A stretch of 64,000 nt of DNA. Origin: an uncultured Acidobacteriia bacterium. GTDB lineage: Bacteria > Acidobacteriota > Terriglobia > Bryobacterales > Bryobacteraceae. The DNA lies in the NCBI GenBank assembly GCA_903907865.1, contig CAIVPR010000090.1:50763-114762 (forward strand), in the 5' to 3' direction. The translations under genes and the position numbers were made by a program. Under the pieces are notes generated by a model, which was given only the letters and a program-made list of their open reading frames with translations, had not been told where the DNA came from and ran no database searches. Below are positions 17,628 to 27,043 of the stretch, one piece after another (within the stretch, counting starts at the first letter, position 1; the number at the start of each line of letters is the position of its first letter).

Positions 17628-17712
17628 TGCGCAAGCCCCGCTGCGTTCTCTCCGCCGATTCGTATTCTCAAGAACTTGCGGCAATGGCAACCCGCGTGCC
17701 CTTGATCCGACC

Positions 17713-18525
17713 ATGATTGCGCTCGGAATCGTGCCCCTTTGGGCCGCCGTCATCCTCGTCCAAGCGGAAGCGCCCATTCCCGACGTCGCCTCGTTTCTGA
17801 AGGTGGTCCAATCCCACCAGCACGAGATGGACTCCATCCGCGAAAACTACACTTTCCACCGCATGCGCAAGGTGGAACAGGTGGACTCGAACGGCACCGT
17901 GAAGGGCACCGAAACGTTCGAGCGCGAAGTATTCTTCGTCAACGGTCGCCAGATTGGCAGGCTGGTCAAGCGCAATGGCGTCGCCTTGAGCGCGCACGAT
18001 GCCAAATCCGAGGACGAACGCCTGCGCAAACAGGTGGAAAGGGTCATGAAGGCACCTGTGCAGCAAGGGGGGCGAAACGGGCTGGTTGCGGCCATCCTCT
18101 CCGCGACGAAGACCTCGAATCCGCGACGCATCGTCCAGAATGGCCGCAGCACCTTGGCCTACGACTTTGCGGGCGACCCGGCCGCCAAACTCGTCAACCC
18201 CAACGACCTGCAGAAGGCCGCGAAGAAGATGAGCGGCAGCATCTGGTTCGACGAAATGGACCGCCAAGTTGCAAGAGTGGAGATTCATCTCGCCGAAAAC
18301 CTCAACATCGGCGGCGGACTCCTCGCCAGCTTCCACAAAGGCAGTACGATGGTGCTGGAGCAATCGCCAGTCGGGCAGGGTCTGTGGATGCAGACTGCCA
18401 ACGAGCAGTACGTGGACATCCGGGTTGTTGTAAAGTCGATACGGGAGCGGGTGCGGGTCGAGGACCGCGATTTCAAGCGGTTCGACGTCGAGACTCTCCA
18501 CACAGTCGGTGCCCCTGTTCACTGA
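17713..18525 (+). CDS. Secreted protein of unknown function
   Basis: The 270-residue protein starts at ATG 17713 with a hydrophobic signal (MIALGIVPLWAAVILVQAEA); the frame is open further upstream but overlaps wecB. The mature part is hydrophilic, with HQHEMDSIRENYTFHRMRKV, many charged residues, and late beta-rich segments (GSIWFDEMDRQVARVEIHLA) of the kind seen in LolA/outer-membrane-lipoprotein-sorting-like folds. That likeness is only suggestive. It is probably periplasmic. Confidence 0.75.
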   Translation: MIALGIVPLWAAVILVQAEAPIPDVASFLKVVQSHQHEMDSIRENYTFHRMRKVEQVDSNGTVKGTETFEREVFFVNGRQIGRLVKRNGVALSAHDAKSEDERLRKQVERVMKAPVQQGGRNGLVAAILSATKTSNPRRIVQNGRSTLAYDFAGDPAAKLVNPNDLQKAAKKMSGSIWFDEMDRQVARVEIHLAENLNIGGGLLASFHKGSTMVLEQSPVGQGLWMQTANEQYVDIRVVVKSIRERVRVEDRDFKRFDVETLHTVGAPVH

Positions 18526-18611
18526 AGCCTCAACGGCTTTGAAATTTCTTTTGGGCGCGGGCTAAAGTTTCCTCCGTAGTTTGCCGATAAGTAATCAAAC
18601 GGAGCATTGAC

Positions 18612-19679
18612 ATGAATCGACGCGTATCCTGCTTGGAGTGGCTTCTTAGCGCACCAACTGCGGCGCGCCCGGCTTACAACGGCCACCATCAGCCCTTCGC
18701 TGCGGCTGGCCGTGTGCTGTTGCTGGAGCGCGAGCGGTATTCGGGTTGTCCGCCGCCGGAGTTGTGTTTAGCGTTTGACCAAGCGGTGGAGTTTGCGGCT
18801 TGCGAGGGACTTTCCATCGCCGAAGCCATCCGGAACTTCTTTGCCGACGACGATTGGGGCCCAGCCCAAGCAGCGCTGGAAAAGATCGTCCGCCCGAGGC
18901 AGGTGGCACGACCGGTCGCGCTACCGGTAATGCCGCGGGCCGTATCGGTCCTGTTGAAGACCACCGATGAGAATGCGACGGTGGACGAACTGGAACGAAT
19001 CGCGGCTACCGACCCCGTCCTCGCCGCGCGGCTCTTGTCAGCGTCCAATTCGGCGAAGTACGGCTCCCGGTTCCAAATTGTACGCCTTCGCGACGCGGTG
19101 ATGCGGCTGGGTGTGCCGGAAGCCCGCAAAACCTTGGTCGCGGCCTGTCTTTCTGGGCTGTTCGCGTCGGCGGCGCTGCGGGAACTGTGGGAACATTCGC
19201 AAGTGGTGGCCAACGCGGCGTGGGAGATCGCGGCAGCATGCGGCTTGGAACCAGAAATGGCCTGGCTAGCCGGATTGCTGCATGACATCGGGCGGCTCGG
19301 CTTCTCCACTCTGCCGCCATGGCATCGCCAAGCGGAACAGAAGTGGTTGGAGGCCGGATTTCCGTTGGTCTATGCGGAAACGCTGGCGTACGGGCTGGAC
19401 CATGCGGAGCTCGGGGGCAACCTGCTGCGGGCCTGGGACCTTCCGACTTCGGTCGTCGATGCCGTGACGACCCACCACAGACCGGAAGCGTCCGCGTCAG
19501 GGTTGTCGTCGGTGCTGTTTCTGGCGGAGGATACCCCCGTGCGTCTCGGAACCGCTCCAGTCGAAGACCTTTGGCCGGACATGCGCCGCACAATCGCCTG
19601 CGAGAAGACAGGACTCGACCTCTGGGAACTCGGGGAACTGGATTCCGGAGAAAGGACCCCCTACCGGGCCACCGCGTAG
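18612..19679 (+). CDS. HDOD-domain protein
   Basis: The 355-residue protein has an HDOD core from about residue 105 to 310: LPVMPRAVSVLLKTTDENAT, then AATDPVLAARLLSASNSAKYG, an HD-like LLHDIGRLGF, DHAELGGNLLRAWDLP and THHRPE. HDOD proteins are thought to act in signalling, often near two-component or cyclic-di-GMP systems. Unlike many HDOD proteins, the HD pair itself (HDIGRL) is preserved, so phosphohydrolase activity is possible. The N-terminal 100 residues have no recognised domain. A short gap with no clear promoter precedes it. Confidence 0.85.
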   Translation: MNRRVSCLEWLLSAPTAARPAYNGHHQPFAAAGRVLLLERERYSGCPPPELCLAFDQAVEFAACEGLSIAEAIRNFFADDDWGPAQAALEKIVRPRQVARPVALPVMPRAVSVLLKTTDENATVDELERIAATDPVLAARLLSASNSAKYGSRFQIVRLRDAVMRLGVPEARKTLVAACLSGLFASAALRELWEHSQVVANAAWEIAAACGLEPEMAWLAGLLHDIGRLGFSTLPPWHRQAEQKWLEAGFPLVYAETLAYGLDHAELGGNLLRAWDLPTSVVDAVTTHHRPEASASGLSSVLFLAEDTPVRLGTAPVEDLWPDMRRTIACEKTGLDLWELGELDSGERTPYRATA

Positions 19680-19704
19680 CCTGACCCGAACTACACTACA
19701 AGGT

Positions 19705-21612
19705 ATGGGCGCAAGGGCTTGGCGGCGGTCAATCTTCATTTTTCAACTCCTCGGACCCTGTCTTCTGGCCCAAAAGCCGGCCCCAAGAAGCACGTTCTAT
19801 AAAGACATCGCTCCGATCGTCTGGCAATCCTGCTCGCCTTGTCACAGACCCGGTGAATCGGCTCCGTTCTCGCTCCTCACCTACGAGGACGTTCGGAAGC
19901 ATGCCCCGCAGGTCGCGACCGTTGTCGGCACTCGTTACATGCCCCCGTGGCTCCCGGAAGCAGGGCACGGCGAATTCGCAGAGGAGCGGCGGCTCACGGA
20001 CGAACAAATCCGCACCATCCGCGATTGGACCAAGGCCGGAGCGCCCTCCGGTGTTCCGGCCAAGGGCCAGACCCCGCCGAAGTTCTCCAGCGAATGGCAG
20101 TTGGGTCCGCCGGATTTGGTGGTCCGCGTTTCCAAGCCGTACCAACTAAAACCGGAAGGCACCGAGGTCTTCTGGAATTTCATCATTCCGGTGCCCATCA
20201 CCACCACCCGCTGGGTCCGCGCGATGGAGGTCCGGCCCGGCAATCCCAAAGCGTTCCACCACGCCAATGTCGTCGTCGACCGGTCCGGCGGCTCGCGTCG
20301 GCAGGAGCCAGTCGCGGGTGAGGGTTTCGAAGGCATGGATTTGACCTTCGAGGAGGACACTTTCGATCCCGACGGCCACTTCCTCTCCTGGAAGCCGGGC
20401 AGCGCGCCCAACGAGGCTCCCGATGGCATGGCCTGGCGCGCCGATCCAGGCATGAGCCTCGTCCTGAATGTCCACCTCAAGCCCACCGGCAAGCCCGAGG
20501 AGATCAATCCCGAAATCGGCCTCTACTTCACAGACAAGCCGCAGACCCAGTTCCCCATCCTGATGCAGCTGGAGCACGACGGCGCGCTCGACATCCCGGC
20601 GGGCGAGAAGGACTTCGTGGTCACCGACGAACTCCGCTGCGAGATGGATGTCAAGGTGATGGCCGTCTACCCGCACGCCCACTATCTGGGTAAAGTGATG
20701 GAAGCCTACGCCACCCTGCCGGACGGCACCATGAAGTGGCTCGTCCGCATCCCGAATTGGGACCTCAATTGGCAGGGCGTCTACCGCCTCAAAGAGCCTC
20801 TGCTGCTGCCCAAGGGAACAGTGGTTTCGATGAAGTACCACTTCGACAATTCGGCGGACAATCCACGCAACCCAAGCAACCCGCCCCGACCGGTCAAAGC
20901 TGGAAACCGCGCCACCGACGAGATGAGCCATTTCTGGCTCCAAGTGCTGCCGGTCGAACCCGGCGACCGTCGAGCGCAGCTTCAGGCGTCGCTGACCAAG
21001 CGCCGCCTCGAAAAATACCCCGACGATTTCGGTGCCAACTACGCCATGGGGGATCTGTTGCTGACCCAAGGCGACGCTCTCGGCGCAGCGGCGCGCTTCG
21101 AGAAGGCCCTTTCTGCCGACCCCCGCAGTGTCCTGGCCGCCACCGAATGCGGTATCGCCCTGTTCACCGCCGGAAAGCTCGCCGACGCCGAGCTAAAGTT
21201 CCGCCAGGCCCTGTTCATCGACCCTTCCTACACCGACGCCCGCTTCGATCTCGCCAGCGCCGAAGCCGCGAACTCCGAGTGGGAACTTGCAGCCGGGGAT
21301 TTCGCGCAAGTGCTTCGTGAACGCCCCGACGATGCCCGCGCCCGCCAGCATCTGGCCGAGGTCGTGGTCTTCTGGGGCGACCAGTTGTCGAAAAGAGGCA
21401 AGCACGAGGATGCCTTGGCCCGCTACCGCGACGCGTCACAGTTCCAACCCGGAAATCCCGTGCTGCACGGCAAGATCGGGGCCGAACTGGCCAGCTTGGC
21501 GCGGCTCGACGAGGCCGAGGCGGAACTCAACATTGCGCTCAAGATCGATCCCCGCTCGGAACCGGCACGCCAAACGATGGATGTGCTGAGGTTGATGCGC
21601 GGGGGGAAATGA
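19705..21612 (+). CDS. Exported heme / copper monooxygenase-like / TPR protein
   Basis: The 635-residue protein has a signal peptide, a c-type heme motif CSPCH (residues 43-47) and a central part resembling peptidylglycine-hydroxylating type II copper monooxygenases: FHHAN, VHLKP, YPHAHYLG and DEMSHF supply candidate His/Met ligands of two copper sites. From about residue 425 come TPR repeats (YAMGDLLLTQGDALGAAARF; AGKLADAELKFRQAL). The combination suggests a periplasmic redox enzyme held in a complex by its TPR tail. Proteins of this layout are frequent in Solibacter-type bacteria. Substrate unknown. Confidence 0.82.
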   Translation: MGARAWRRSIFIFQLLGPCLLAQKPAPRSTFYKDIAPIVWQSCSPCHRPGESAPFSLLTYEDVRKHAPQVATVVGTRYMPPWLPEAGHGEFAEERRLTDEQIRTIRDWTKAGAPSGVPAKGQTPPKFSSEWQLGPPDLVVRVSKPYQLKPEGTEVFWNFIIPVPITTTRWVRAMEVRPGNPKAFHHANVVVDRSGGSRRQEPVAGEGFEGMDLTFEEDTFDPDGHFLSWKPGSAPNEAPDGMAWRADPGMSLVLNVHLKPTGKPEEINPEIGLYFTDKPQTQFPILMQLEHDGALDIPAGEKDFVVTDELRCEMDVKVMAVYPHAHYLGKVMEAYATLPDGTMKWLVRIPNWDLNWQGVYRLKEPLLLPKGTVVSMKYHFDNSADNPRNPSNPPRPVKAGNRATDEMSHFWLQVLPVEPGDRRAQLQASLTKRRLEKYPDDFGANYAMGDLLLTQGDALGAAARFEKALSADPRSVLAATECGIALFTAGKLADAELKFRQALFIDPSYTDARFDLASAEAANSEWELAAGDFAQVLRERPDDARARQHLAEVVVFWGDQLSKRGKHEDALARYRDASQFQPGNPVLHGKIGAELASLARLDEAEAELNIALKIDPRSEPARQTMDVLRLMRGGK

Positions 21613-21923
21613 TGGTGGATGATAGCCACGCCAATTTTCGGGCCGAGGTTGACTGCTACACCGCAGCCGACCCCATGCCGACCATGAGCAATCTGAGCGC
21701 GCTGACCGGAATTCCTGTCGATCAGCTCGTGCGGTACGTGCTGGTGAAGTATGCAGCTTCCGCCTCCGAGGCCCTAATGACGATGGGCCCCGTGGTGTTC
21801 CGGCAGATGCGCGAACATATCTCAAAGGCGGAGGAGGCGGGAACAGACGAGGCGCGACTGCGGGCGTACGGGGCCTTGCGCGACATGATCGCGTGGTTGG
21901 GCGCCGCGGAAACCGCTGAATGA
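21609..21923 (+). CDS. Small conserved-looking protein, function unknown
   Basis: The 104-residue protein overlaps the preceding stop by 4 bases (ATGA) and so is translationally coupled to the heme/copper/TPR gene. It contains SNLSALTGIPVDQLVRYVLVKYAASASEALM, a helical segment with a VxxLxRYVLVKYA core, and an acidic C-terminus. A helix-turn-helix or protein-binding role is possible but not supported by a known motif. No signal peptide is present, so it stays in the cytoplasm. Confidence 0.65.
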   Translation: MMVDDSHANFRAEVDCYTAADPMPTMSNLSALTGIPVDQLVRYVLVKYAASASEALMTMGPVVFRQMREHISKAEEAGTDEARLRAYGALRDMIAWLGAAETAE

Positions 21924-22012
21924 GTTCCCGGCGTTCGCAGTAGGCCACCGATGCCAGGATGCGCGGCGGCAAGTAGGCCCCAAATCCGGTACAATCGGAC
22001 AAGGAACTGATC

Positions 22013-22591
22013 ATGGCGGCCACTTTCATAGCTCCAGCGCCTCCGGCACCTGCGATACCGGCATGCGTCCCGCTCATGACGTTCGCCGAGTTCGAGCAAC
22101 TGCCCAACCCTCCCGCAGGCCACTATGAACTCCACCACGGGGAACTCGTCACAGTGCCACCGCCAAGATACGGACACCACAGGATTCAACAGCGACTCGT
22201 CCGGGCCCTTTGGGCCGCCGTTGGAGATTCGGGCGAAGCGTCAACTGAAATGGGCTTCAGGGCACTACCCGACATGGAATACAGGGTCGCGGATGTCGCC
22301 TTTGTTTATGAAGACCGCCACCAGAGTATTCCGCTCGACGGATATCTGATCGGCGCGCCGGACCTGGTGGTCGAGGTCCTCTCACCCTCGAACAGCGCCC
22401 ACGAGATCTTGGACAAGGAACCGCTCTGCATGGAGAACGGCGCGAAGGAATTCTGGATTGTCGATCCGGTCCGCAGCATCGTCCGCGTGTCCCCACCCGA
22501 TGGTCGGACCCGCACCTACAAGACAGGGCAGGAGATTCCACTTCTGTTCGGCGGCTCGATTCCGGTAGATTCGATCTTCGCCTCGCAGTAG
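22013..22591 (+). CDS. Uma2-family (DUF820) putative endonuclease
   Basis: The 192-residue protein has the Uma2 order of motifs: MTFAEFEQLPNPPAGHYELHHGELV, GHHRIQQRLVRAL, then the PD-(D/E)XK-like pair VADVAFV and PDLVVEVLSPSNSA, and KEFWIVDPVRSIVRV. The domain has the restriction-endonuclease-like fold. Uma2 genes occur in many copies in cyanobacteria and some soil bacteria; their biological task is not established. The gene is convergent with the DUF1501 gene, with 11 bases between the stops. Confidence 0.88.
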   Translation: MAATFIAPAPPAPAIPACVPLMTFAEFEQLPNPPAGHYELHHGELVTVPPPRYGHHRIQQRLVRALWAAVGDSGEASTEMGFRALPDMEYRVADVAFVYEDRHQSIPLDGYLIGAPDLVVEVLSPSNSAHEILDKEPLCMENGAKEFWIVDPVRSIVRVSPPDGRTRTYKTGQEIPLLFGGSIPVDSIFASQ

Positions 22592-22602
22592 GCACCCTAC
22601 GC

Positions 22603-24009
22603 CTACGCCAGGATCTCGCTGACCACCCGAGCCGGATACTGGTCCGTCAACCGGTCCTTCAATCCGTTCCTCTCAATAAACAACTCGCGGTTGTTCAGCC
22701 CCAGCAGGTGCAAAACAGTCGCATGGAAGTCGTGGACGCTGACCTTGTTGTCCGCCGCCTTGAATCCGATATCGTCCGTCGTCCCAAATGCAACGCCGCG
22801 CTTGACCCCGCCCCCGGCGAGCCACACCGAAAAGCCGTTCGGTCCGTGGTCGCGGCCAGCCGACTTCGGTGCACCCTGCGAAATCGGCAACCGACCGAAT
22901 TCGCCGCCCCATACGACCAGCGTCTGGTCCAGCAGTCCCCTCTGTTTCAGATCCTTGAGCAACGCCGCCGTCGGCTTGTCGGTTTTGTTGCACGCCGCCG
23001 TCAGGTCGTTCTTCAGGTTCGAGTGCGTGTCCCAAATCTGGCTCTCGATGTAGAGCTGCACAAAGCGCACCCCGCGCTCCACCAATCGCCGCGCCATCAG
23101 GCAGCGTTTGCCATACGACGCGGTCACCGGATCGTTCAGCCCGTACGCCTCGCGCGTGGCCTCGGATTCCTTGTTCAAATCCAGCGCGTCCGACGCCGCC
23201 ATCTGCATCCGCGCCGCCAGTTCGTAGCTGGAAATGCGGGCGTCGAGCTCCGGCTGGTACTGCCGTTGCGCCCGATGCATGTTGTCCAGCTTCCGTAGCA
23301 GGTCGCGCTCCGCCTCCATCAACTTGGTGGGAATTTCAGGGCGGGGCTCTAGGTTCAACACCGGTGCGCCCTCGGTGCGGAACCTCGTTCCCTGGTAGAT
23401 CGGCGGCAAGTAGGCCGACTGCCAGTTGGAAATGCCGTTGATCGGCAGCCCCTTCGGATCGTCCAGCACCACATAAGCCGGTAGATTCTGGTTCTCGGTA
23501 CCCAGTCCGTAGGCCACCCATGCGCCGATCGACGGGCGGCTGGCGATCGTCCGCCCCGTGTGCATCAGGAACAGCGCCGGTTCGTGGTTGGCATGTTCGC
23601 CGTACATCGACCGGATCACGGCGATTTCGTCCGCGCACTCGGCGATGTGCGGCAGCGCGTTCGAAATCTCCAGTCCGCTCTTGCCCCGGTTCTTGAACTC
23701 GAACGGGGTCGGCATCAGCGTGCCCGCGTCCTTGCCGTTCGAAATGGCGAAGCTCAGTTCGCGGCTGGGGGCGGTTCCGGCCAGTTGCTGGAGTTTCGGC
23801 TTGGGGTCGAACAGGTCGACCTGGCTCGGCCCCCCGTTCATGAACAGGTGGATCACGGACTTCGCCTTGGCCGCAAAGTGCGGGGCCTTCGGCGTCAGGT
23901 CGAACGTCTGCGCCGCATTGAGGTCGCCACCCAAGAGCGACATCAGGGCCGCACCGTGCAACCCGTCTGCAATCCGCGAGAAAAATTGGCGTCTGGTGTT
24001 CATTTCCAT
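22603..24009 (-). CDS. DUF1501 protein with Tat-type signal
   Basis: The 468-residue protein starts with MNTRRQFFSR, a twin-arginine-like signal, then the DUF1501 hallmark SVIHLFMNGGPSQVDLFDPKP and the later GGEFGRLPISQG and GRDHGPNGFSVWLAGGGVK blocks, which resemble alkaline-phosphatase/sulfatase superfamily metal sites. It is directly downstream of the DUF1549/DUF1553 cytochrome (12 bases apart), the standard pairing in Planctomycetes, Verrucomicrobia and Solibacteres. The pair is thought to act together outside the cytoplasmic membrane, possibly on carbohydrates, but the reaction is unknown. ATG 24003 is an alternative start. Confidence 0.93.
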   Translation of the reverse strand: MEMNTRRQFFSRIADGLHGAALMSLLGGDLNAAQTFDLTPKAPHFAAKAKSVIHLFMNGGPSQVDLFDPKPKLQQLAGTAPSRELSFAISNGKDAGTLMPTPFEFKNRGKSGLEISNALPHIAECADEIAVIRSMYGEHANHEPALFLMHTGRTIASRPSIGAWVAYGLGTENQNLPAYVVLDDPKGLPINGISNWQSAYLPPIYQGTRFRTEGAPVLNLEPRPEIPTKLMEAERDLLRKLDNMHRAQRQYQPELDARISSYELAARMQMAASDALDLNKESEATREAYGLNDPVTASYGKRCLMARRLVERGVRFVQLYIESQIWDTHSNLKNDLTAACNKTDKPTAALLKDLKQRGLLDQTLVVWGGEFGRLPISQGAPKSAGRDHGPNGFSVWLAGGGVKRGVAFGTTDDIGFKAADNKVSVHDFHATVLHLLGLNNRELFIERNGLKDRLTDQYPARVVSEILA

Positions 24010-24021
24010 GAGTTTCGGACC

Positions 24022-26919
24022 CTAGTCGATGAAGCTGAATTCGGCGGAATTGAGCACCGCGTGGCAGAAGTTGGCGACGGCCAGCCAATTGGCCTGGTCG
24101 TTGCGGGGCGCGGGACTGGCATCGGCCGCGAGGCGCTCGGGCCACTGTTTGCGGAACTCCTCGATGGCCTCGACGCCCAGTTTCGTCTCCTCGGCGGAGG
24201 GCCGCCGCGAATAGGCCCGCAGGTACACCGACTCCACCTGTTTGGCGCGGATGCCGTCGGATTCCTCGATCACGCGTCCGGCCATGTACTGGGCCAGTTC
24301 CCACGTCATCGACCCGTTCATCATGTGCAGCGCCTGCGTGGCGACGTTCGACTGCCGTCGCTGCGGGCAGTTGGGCGTCATCGCGGGCTCGTCGAAGGCG
24401 TCCAGCAGCGACATCGGCGTCTGCCTCCGGTGCAGCACGTAGATGGCGCGGCGGAAGCCAGATTTATCGGCCTTCACGATCACTTCCTTGTCGGCGGTCA
24501 CGCTCACGTCCTGGAATCTGCCGAAGAGCGCCGGATCCATCCGGCCCGCGGCTGTGACCAGCGAATCGTACAAAGTTTCGGCGTCCATGCGGCGCAGCGG
24601 CATGCGCGAAACGAGGACGTTATCCGGATCGGCGGCGGAAAGCTCGGGCGACATTGCCGACGACTGCCGGTATGCGGTCGAGGTCACCATTAACCGGTGC
24701 ATCTGCTTCATGCTCCAGCCCTTGTCGACAAACTCGGTGGCGAGCCAATCCAGCAGTTCCTGATTCGATGGCGCGGCCCCTGCATGTCCGAAATTGTTGA
24801 CGGTGGCGACGATCCCGCGCCCGAAATGCCGCATCCAGAGCTGGTTGACGGCCACGCGAGCGGTCAGCGGGTGGTTCGGCTGCGTCAACCACTTCGCCAG
24901 CGCCAGTCGGCGACCGGTCGCGCCGGGGAACGGGGACACGATTTCATACGGCTTCAGTGCGGCGTTCTGAAGTACGGTCGGCACGCCCGCATCCACGGAC
25001 TCGCCGTAATCGACCGGGTCGCCGCGGCGCTGCAGGTACGAAACCGAAGGCTCCTCGTTGTCGGTCAGAATGCGGACGTTGGGCTTCGGCTTCAACTTGC
25101 CCCGGACGGTCGTCACCTCGGCCTGGAGCGTCTTGACCTTGTTCTTCAAATCCGGGTATTTGTCCTGCAGGTCGTTGGACGAGATCTTGGCCACAATGTC
25201 GTACTTGTCGGCCAATGCCTTCTGGGCCTCGTTCCGCTGCGCCGGTTTCAGCAGGGCGGTGGCACGGACGGCCTCCCGGTCCACCTCGGGCACTTCGGCC
25301 AGTCGCTCAGTGATCAACTGCAGCTTGAAGGTCTCCGACTCCTTGTCGATCTGGTCCTGCAGCTTCTTGATTTCGGCCTCGAGCGGCCCGTTGTGGGCTG
25401 AGACGTCCTTGCGTTCGGCCTCGGTGGCCAAGTCGAATTCGCGCTGATTCGGCGGTTTCCACTCGTAGGGGTTGTAGGCGGCCTGTAGGATAGAGCTCAG
25501 CCGGTAGTAGTCGCGCTGAGGAATCGGGTCGTACTTGTGGTTGTGGCAGCGCGCGCAGCCGACGCTAAGCCCCATCACGGACGACGTCAGTACCTCCACC
25601 TCGTCCGCCACGATGTTCATGCGTTCGTTGATCAGCGCGCGCTCGTTGGAGTTCGTCTGGTCGGGCGTGGTGCGTAAGAAACCGGTGGCGGCGATGCGGT
25701 CGACCAGTGCCAGGTCGGCGGCCTTGCCCTTCAGCTTCTTCCAGTCGTCCGAAAGCTCGTCGCCCGCGATCTGTTCGGTCAGGAACTGCGTGTAGGGCTT
25801 GTCGGTGTTGAGCGACCGGATCACGTAGTCGCGGTAGCGCCACGCGAACGGGCGGACTCCGTCGTCTTGGCCGAAACCCTCGGAATCGGCGTAACCGGCG
25901 ATGTCCAGCCAGTGCTGACCCCAGCGTTCCCCGTAATGCTGCGAGGCGAGCAGGCGGTCCACCAGTTTCTCGTAGGCGTTGGGCGATTTGTCGGCGAGGT
26001 ATTCGTCAATCTCCGCCTTCGATGGCACCATGCCCACCAAGTCGAGGTCGACCCTGCGCATCAAGGCCAGACGGGAGGCCTCGGGCGAAAACTTCAGCTT
26101 CTTCTCTTCCAGCTTTTGCAGCAGGAAGGCGTCGATCGGGTTGCGGACCAGCGCCTGGTTCTTCACCTGCGGCACGGAGGGCCGGACCGGCGGCTGGAAG
26201 GACCAGAACTTGCGGTCGTCCTCCTTTACAACGGGTGCGGTGGAGATTTCCGGTTGCGGTCCCGGAGCCCCGGCCGCGATCCAGGCTCGGATCTTTTCCG
26301 TTTCGCCGTCGGTGGCGAGTTCGATCGCCAAGTCCTTCGCCATCTTGTCCGGCGGCATCTGCCCGGCCGCGACGCGCGTGTACATCGGGCTGGCTTCCGG
26401 CTTGCCGGGAACCAGCGCCGGACCGGATTTGCCGCCCTTGAGGCGACTCTCCATCGTGCGGAGGTCGAGGCCTCCCTGTTTGGCGAGGCCGCCATGGCAC
26501 CGGACGCAACGTGCCTGCAAGATCGAGAGCACTTCGCGTTCGGTCACCTGTGGTCCGGCGAGTTTGGCCTCCGCAGGGAGCGTGAGGTCGATCCAGCCTC
26601 GGATCTTGTCGATTTCGGCGTCCGTGAGCTTGTTCGGCCCCGGCGGCATTTGCTTGGTAACGACCTTGGCGATCAGCAGGCTCTTTTCGGCGACTCCCGG
26701 CAGGACGGCCGGACCCGACGCGCCGCCCTTGAGAATGGCTTCCGGGCTGCGGACGTCGAATTTGCCCTGCGGCGTAGCCCCGTGGCAGGGGGCGCACTTT
26801 GCTTGGAGGATGGGCCGGACATCGGTGGCGAATGACGGGTTGGCTGGGGTGGCAAGAAGGCTGGTTGCCGAGGCCACGGCTAGAGCGACGGGGAGGAACT
26901 TGCGGGGTATGACGAACAT
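24022..26919 (-). CDS. DUF1549/DUF1553 protein with Planctomycete-type cytochrome c domains
   Basis: The 965-residue protein has a signal peptide, two N-terminal cytochrome c (PSCyt1-like) motifs, CAPCH and CVRCH, then DUF1549 (GERWGQHWLDIAGYADSEGF) with another CxxCH-like CARCHNHKYDPI, and the C-terminal DUF1553 (RRLALAKWLTQPNHPLTARV; NQLWMRHFGRG; PRNDQANWLAVANFCHAVLN). A coiled-coil-like charged stretch lies between. ATG 26919 is used; a GTG at 26931 is possible. It forms an operon with the DUF1501 gene downstream. Confidence 0.93.
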   Translation of the reverse strand: MFVIPRKFLPVALAVASATSLLATPANPSFATDVRPILQAKCAPCHGATPQGKFDVRSPEAILKGGASGPAVLPGVAEKSLLIAKVVTKQMPPGPNKLTDAEIDKIRGWIDLTLPAEAKLAGPQVTEREVLSILQARCVRCHGGLAKQGGLDLRTMESRLKGGKSGPALVPGKPEASPMYTRVAAGQMPPDKMAKDLAIELATDGETEKIRAWIAAGAPGPQPEISTAPVVKEDDRKFWSFQPPVRPSVPQVKNQALVRNPIDAFLLQKLEEKKLKFSPEASRLALMRRVDLDLVGMVPSKAEIDEYLADKSPNAYEKLVDRLLASQHYGERWGQHWLDIAGYADSEGFGQDDGVRPFAWRYRDYVIRSLNTDKPYTQFLTEQIAGDELSDDWKKLKGKAADLALVDRIAATGFLRTTPDQTNSNERALINERMNIVADEVEVLTSSVMGLSVGCARCHNHKYDPIPQRDYYRLSSILQAAYNPYEWKPPNQREFDLATEAERKDVSAHNGPLEAEIKKLQDQIDKESETFKLQLITERLAEVPEVDREAVRATALLKPAQRNEAQKALADKYDIVAKISSNDLQDKYPDLKNKVKTLQAEVTTVRGKLKPKPNVRILTDNEEPSVSYLQRRGDPVDYGESVDAGVPTVLQNAALKPYEIVSPFPGATGRRLALAKWLTQPNHPLTARVAVNQLWMRHFGRGIVATVNNFGHAGAAPSNQELLDWLATEFVDKGWSMKQMHRLMVTSTAYRQSSAMSPELSAADPDNVLVSRMPLRRMDAETLYDSLVTAAGRMDPALFGRFQDVSVTADKEVIVKADKSGFRRAIYVLHRRQTPMSLLDAFDEPAMTPNCPQRRQSNVATQALHMMNGSMTWELAQYMAGRVIEESDGIRAKQVESVYLRAYSRRPSAEETKLGVEAIEEFRKQWPERLAADASPAPRNDQANWLAVANFCHAVLNSAEFSFID

Positions 26920-26994
26920 GTGGACGCGCACTGCGACTGGGGGTGATTATATCGCAGTCGGGCCCAGTTAACGTTTTTGGAACGTTCGTTTTTC

Positions 26995-27032
26995 GCGTTC
27001 CGCCCCCATCACCAATGACGGGGGCGGAACGC
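26995..27032 (-). terminator. Strong hairpin after the second TonB-dependent receptor gene
   Basis: GCGTTCCGCCCCC and GGGGGCGGAACGC form a perfect 13-base stem around a 12-base loop, just past the end of the leftward receptor gene. No T run follows on that strand, so it may end transcription with help or protect the 3' end of the message. Confidence 0.6.
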
Positions 27033-27043
27033 TCCAACGTCAA

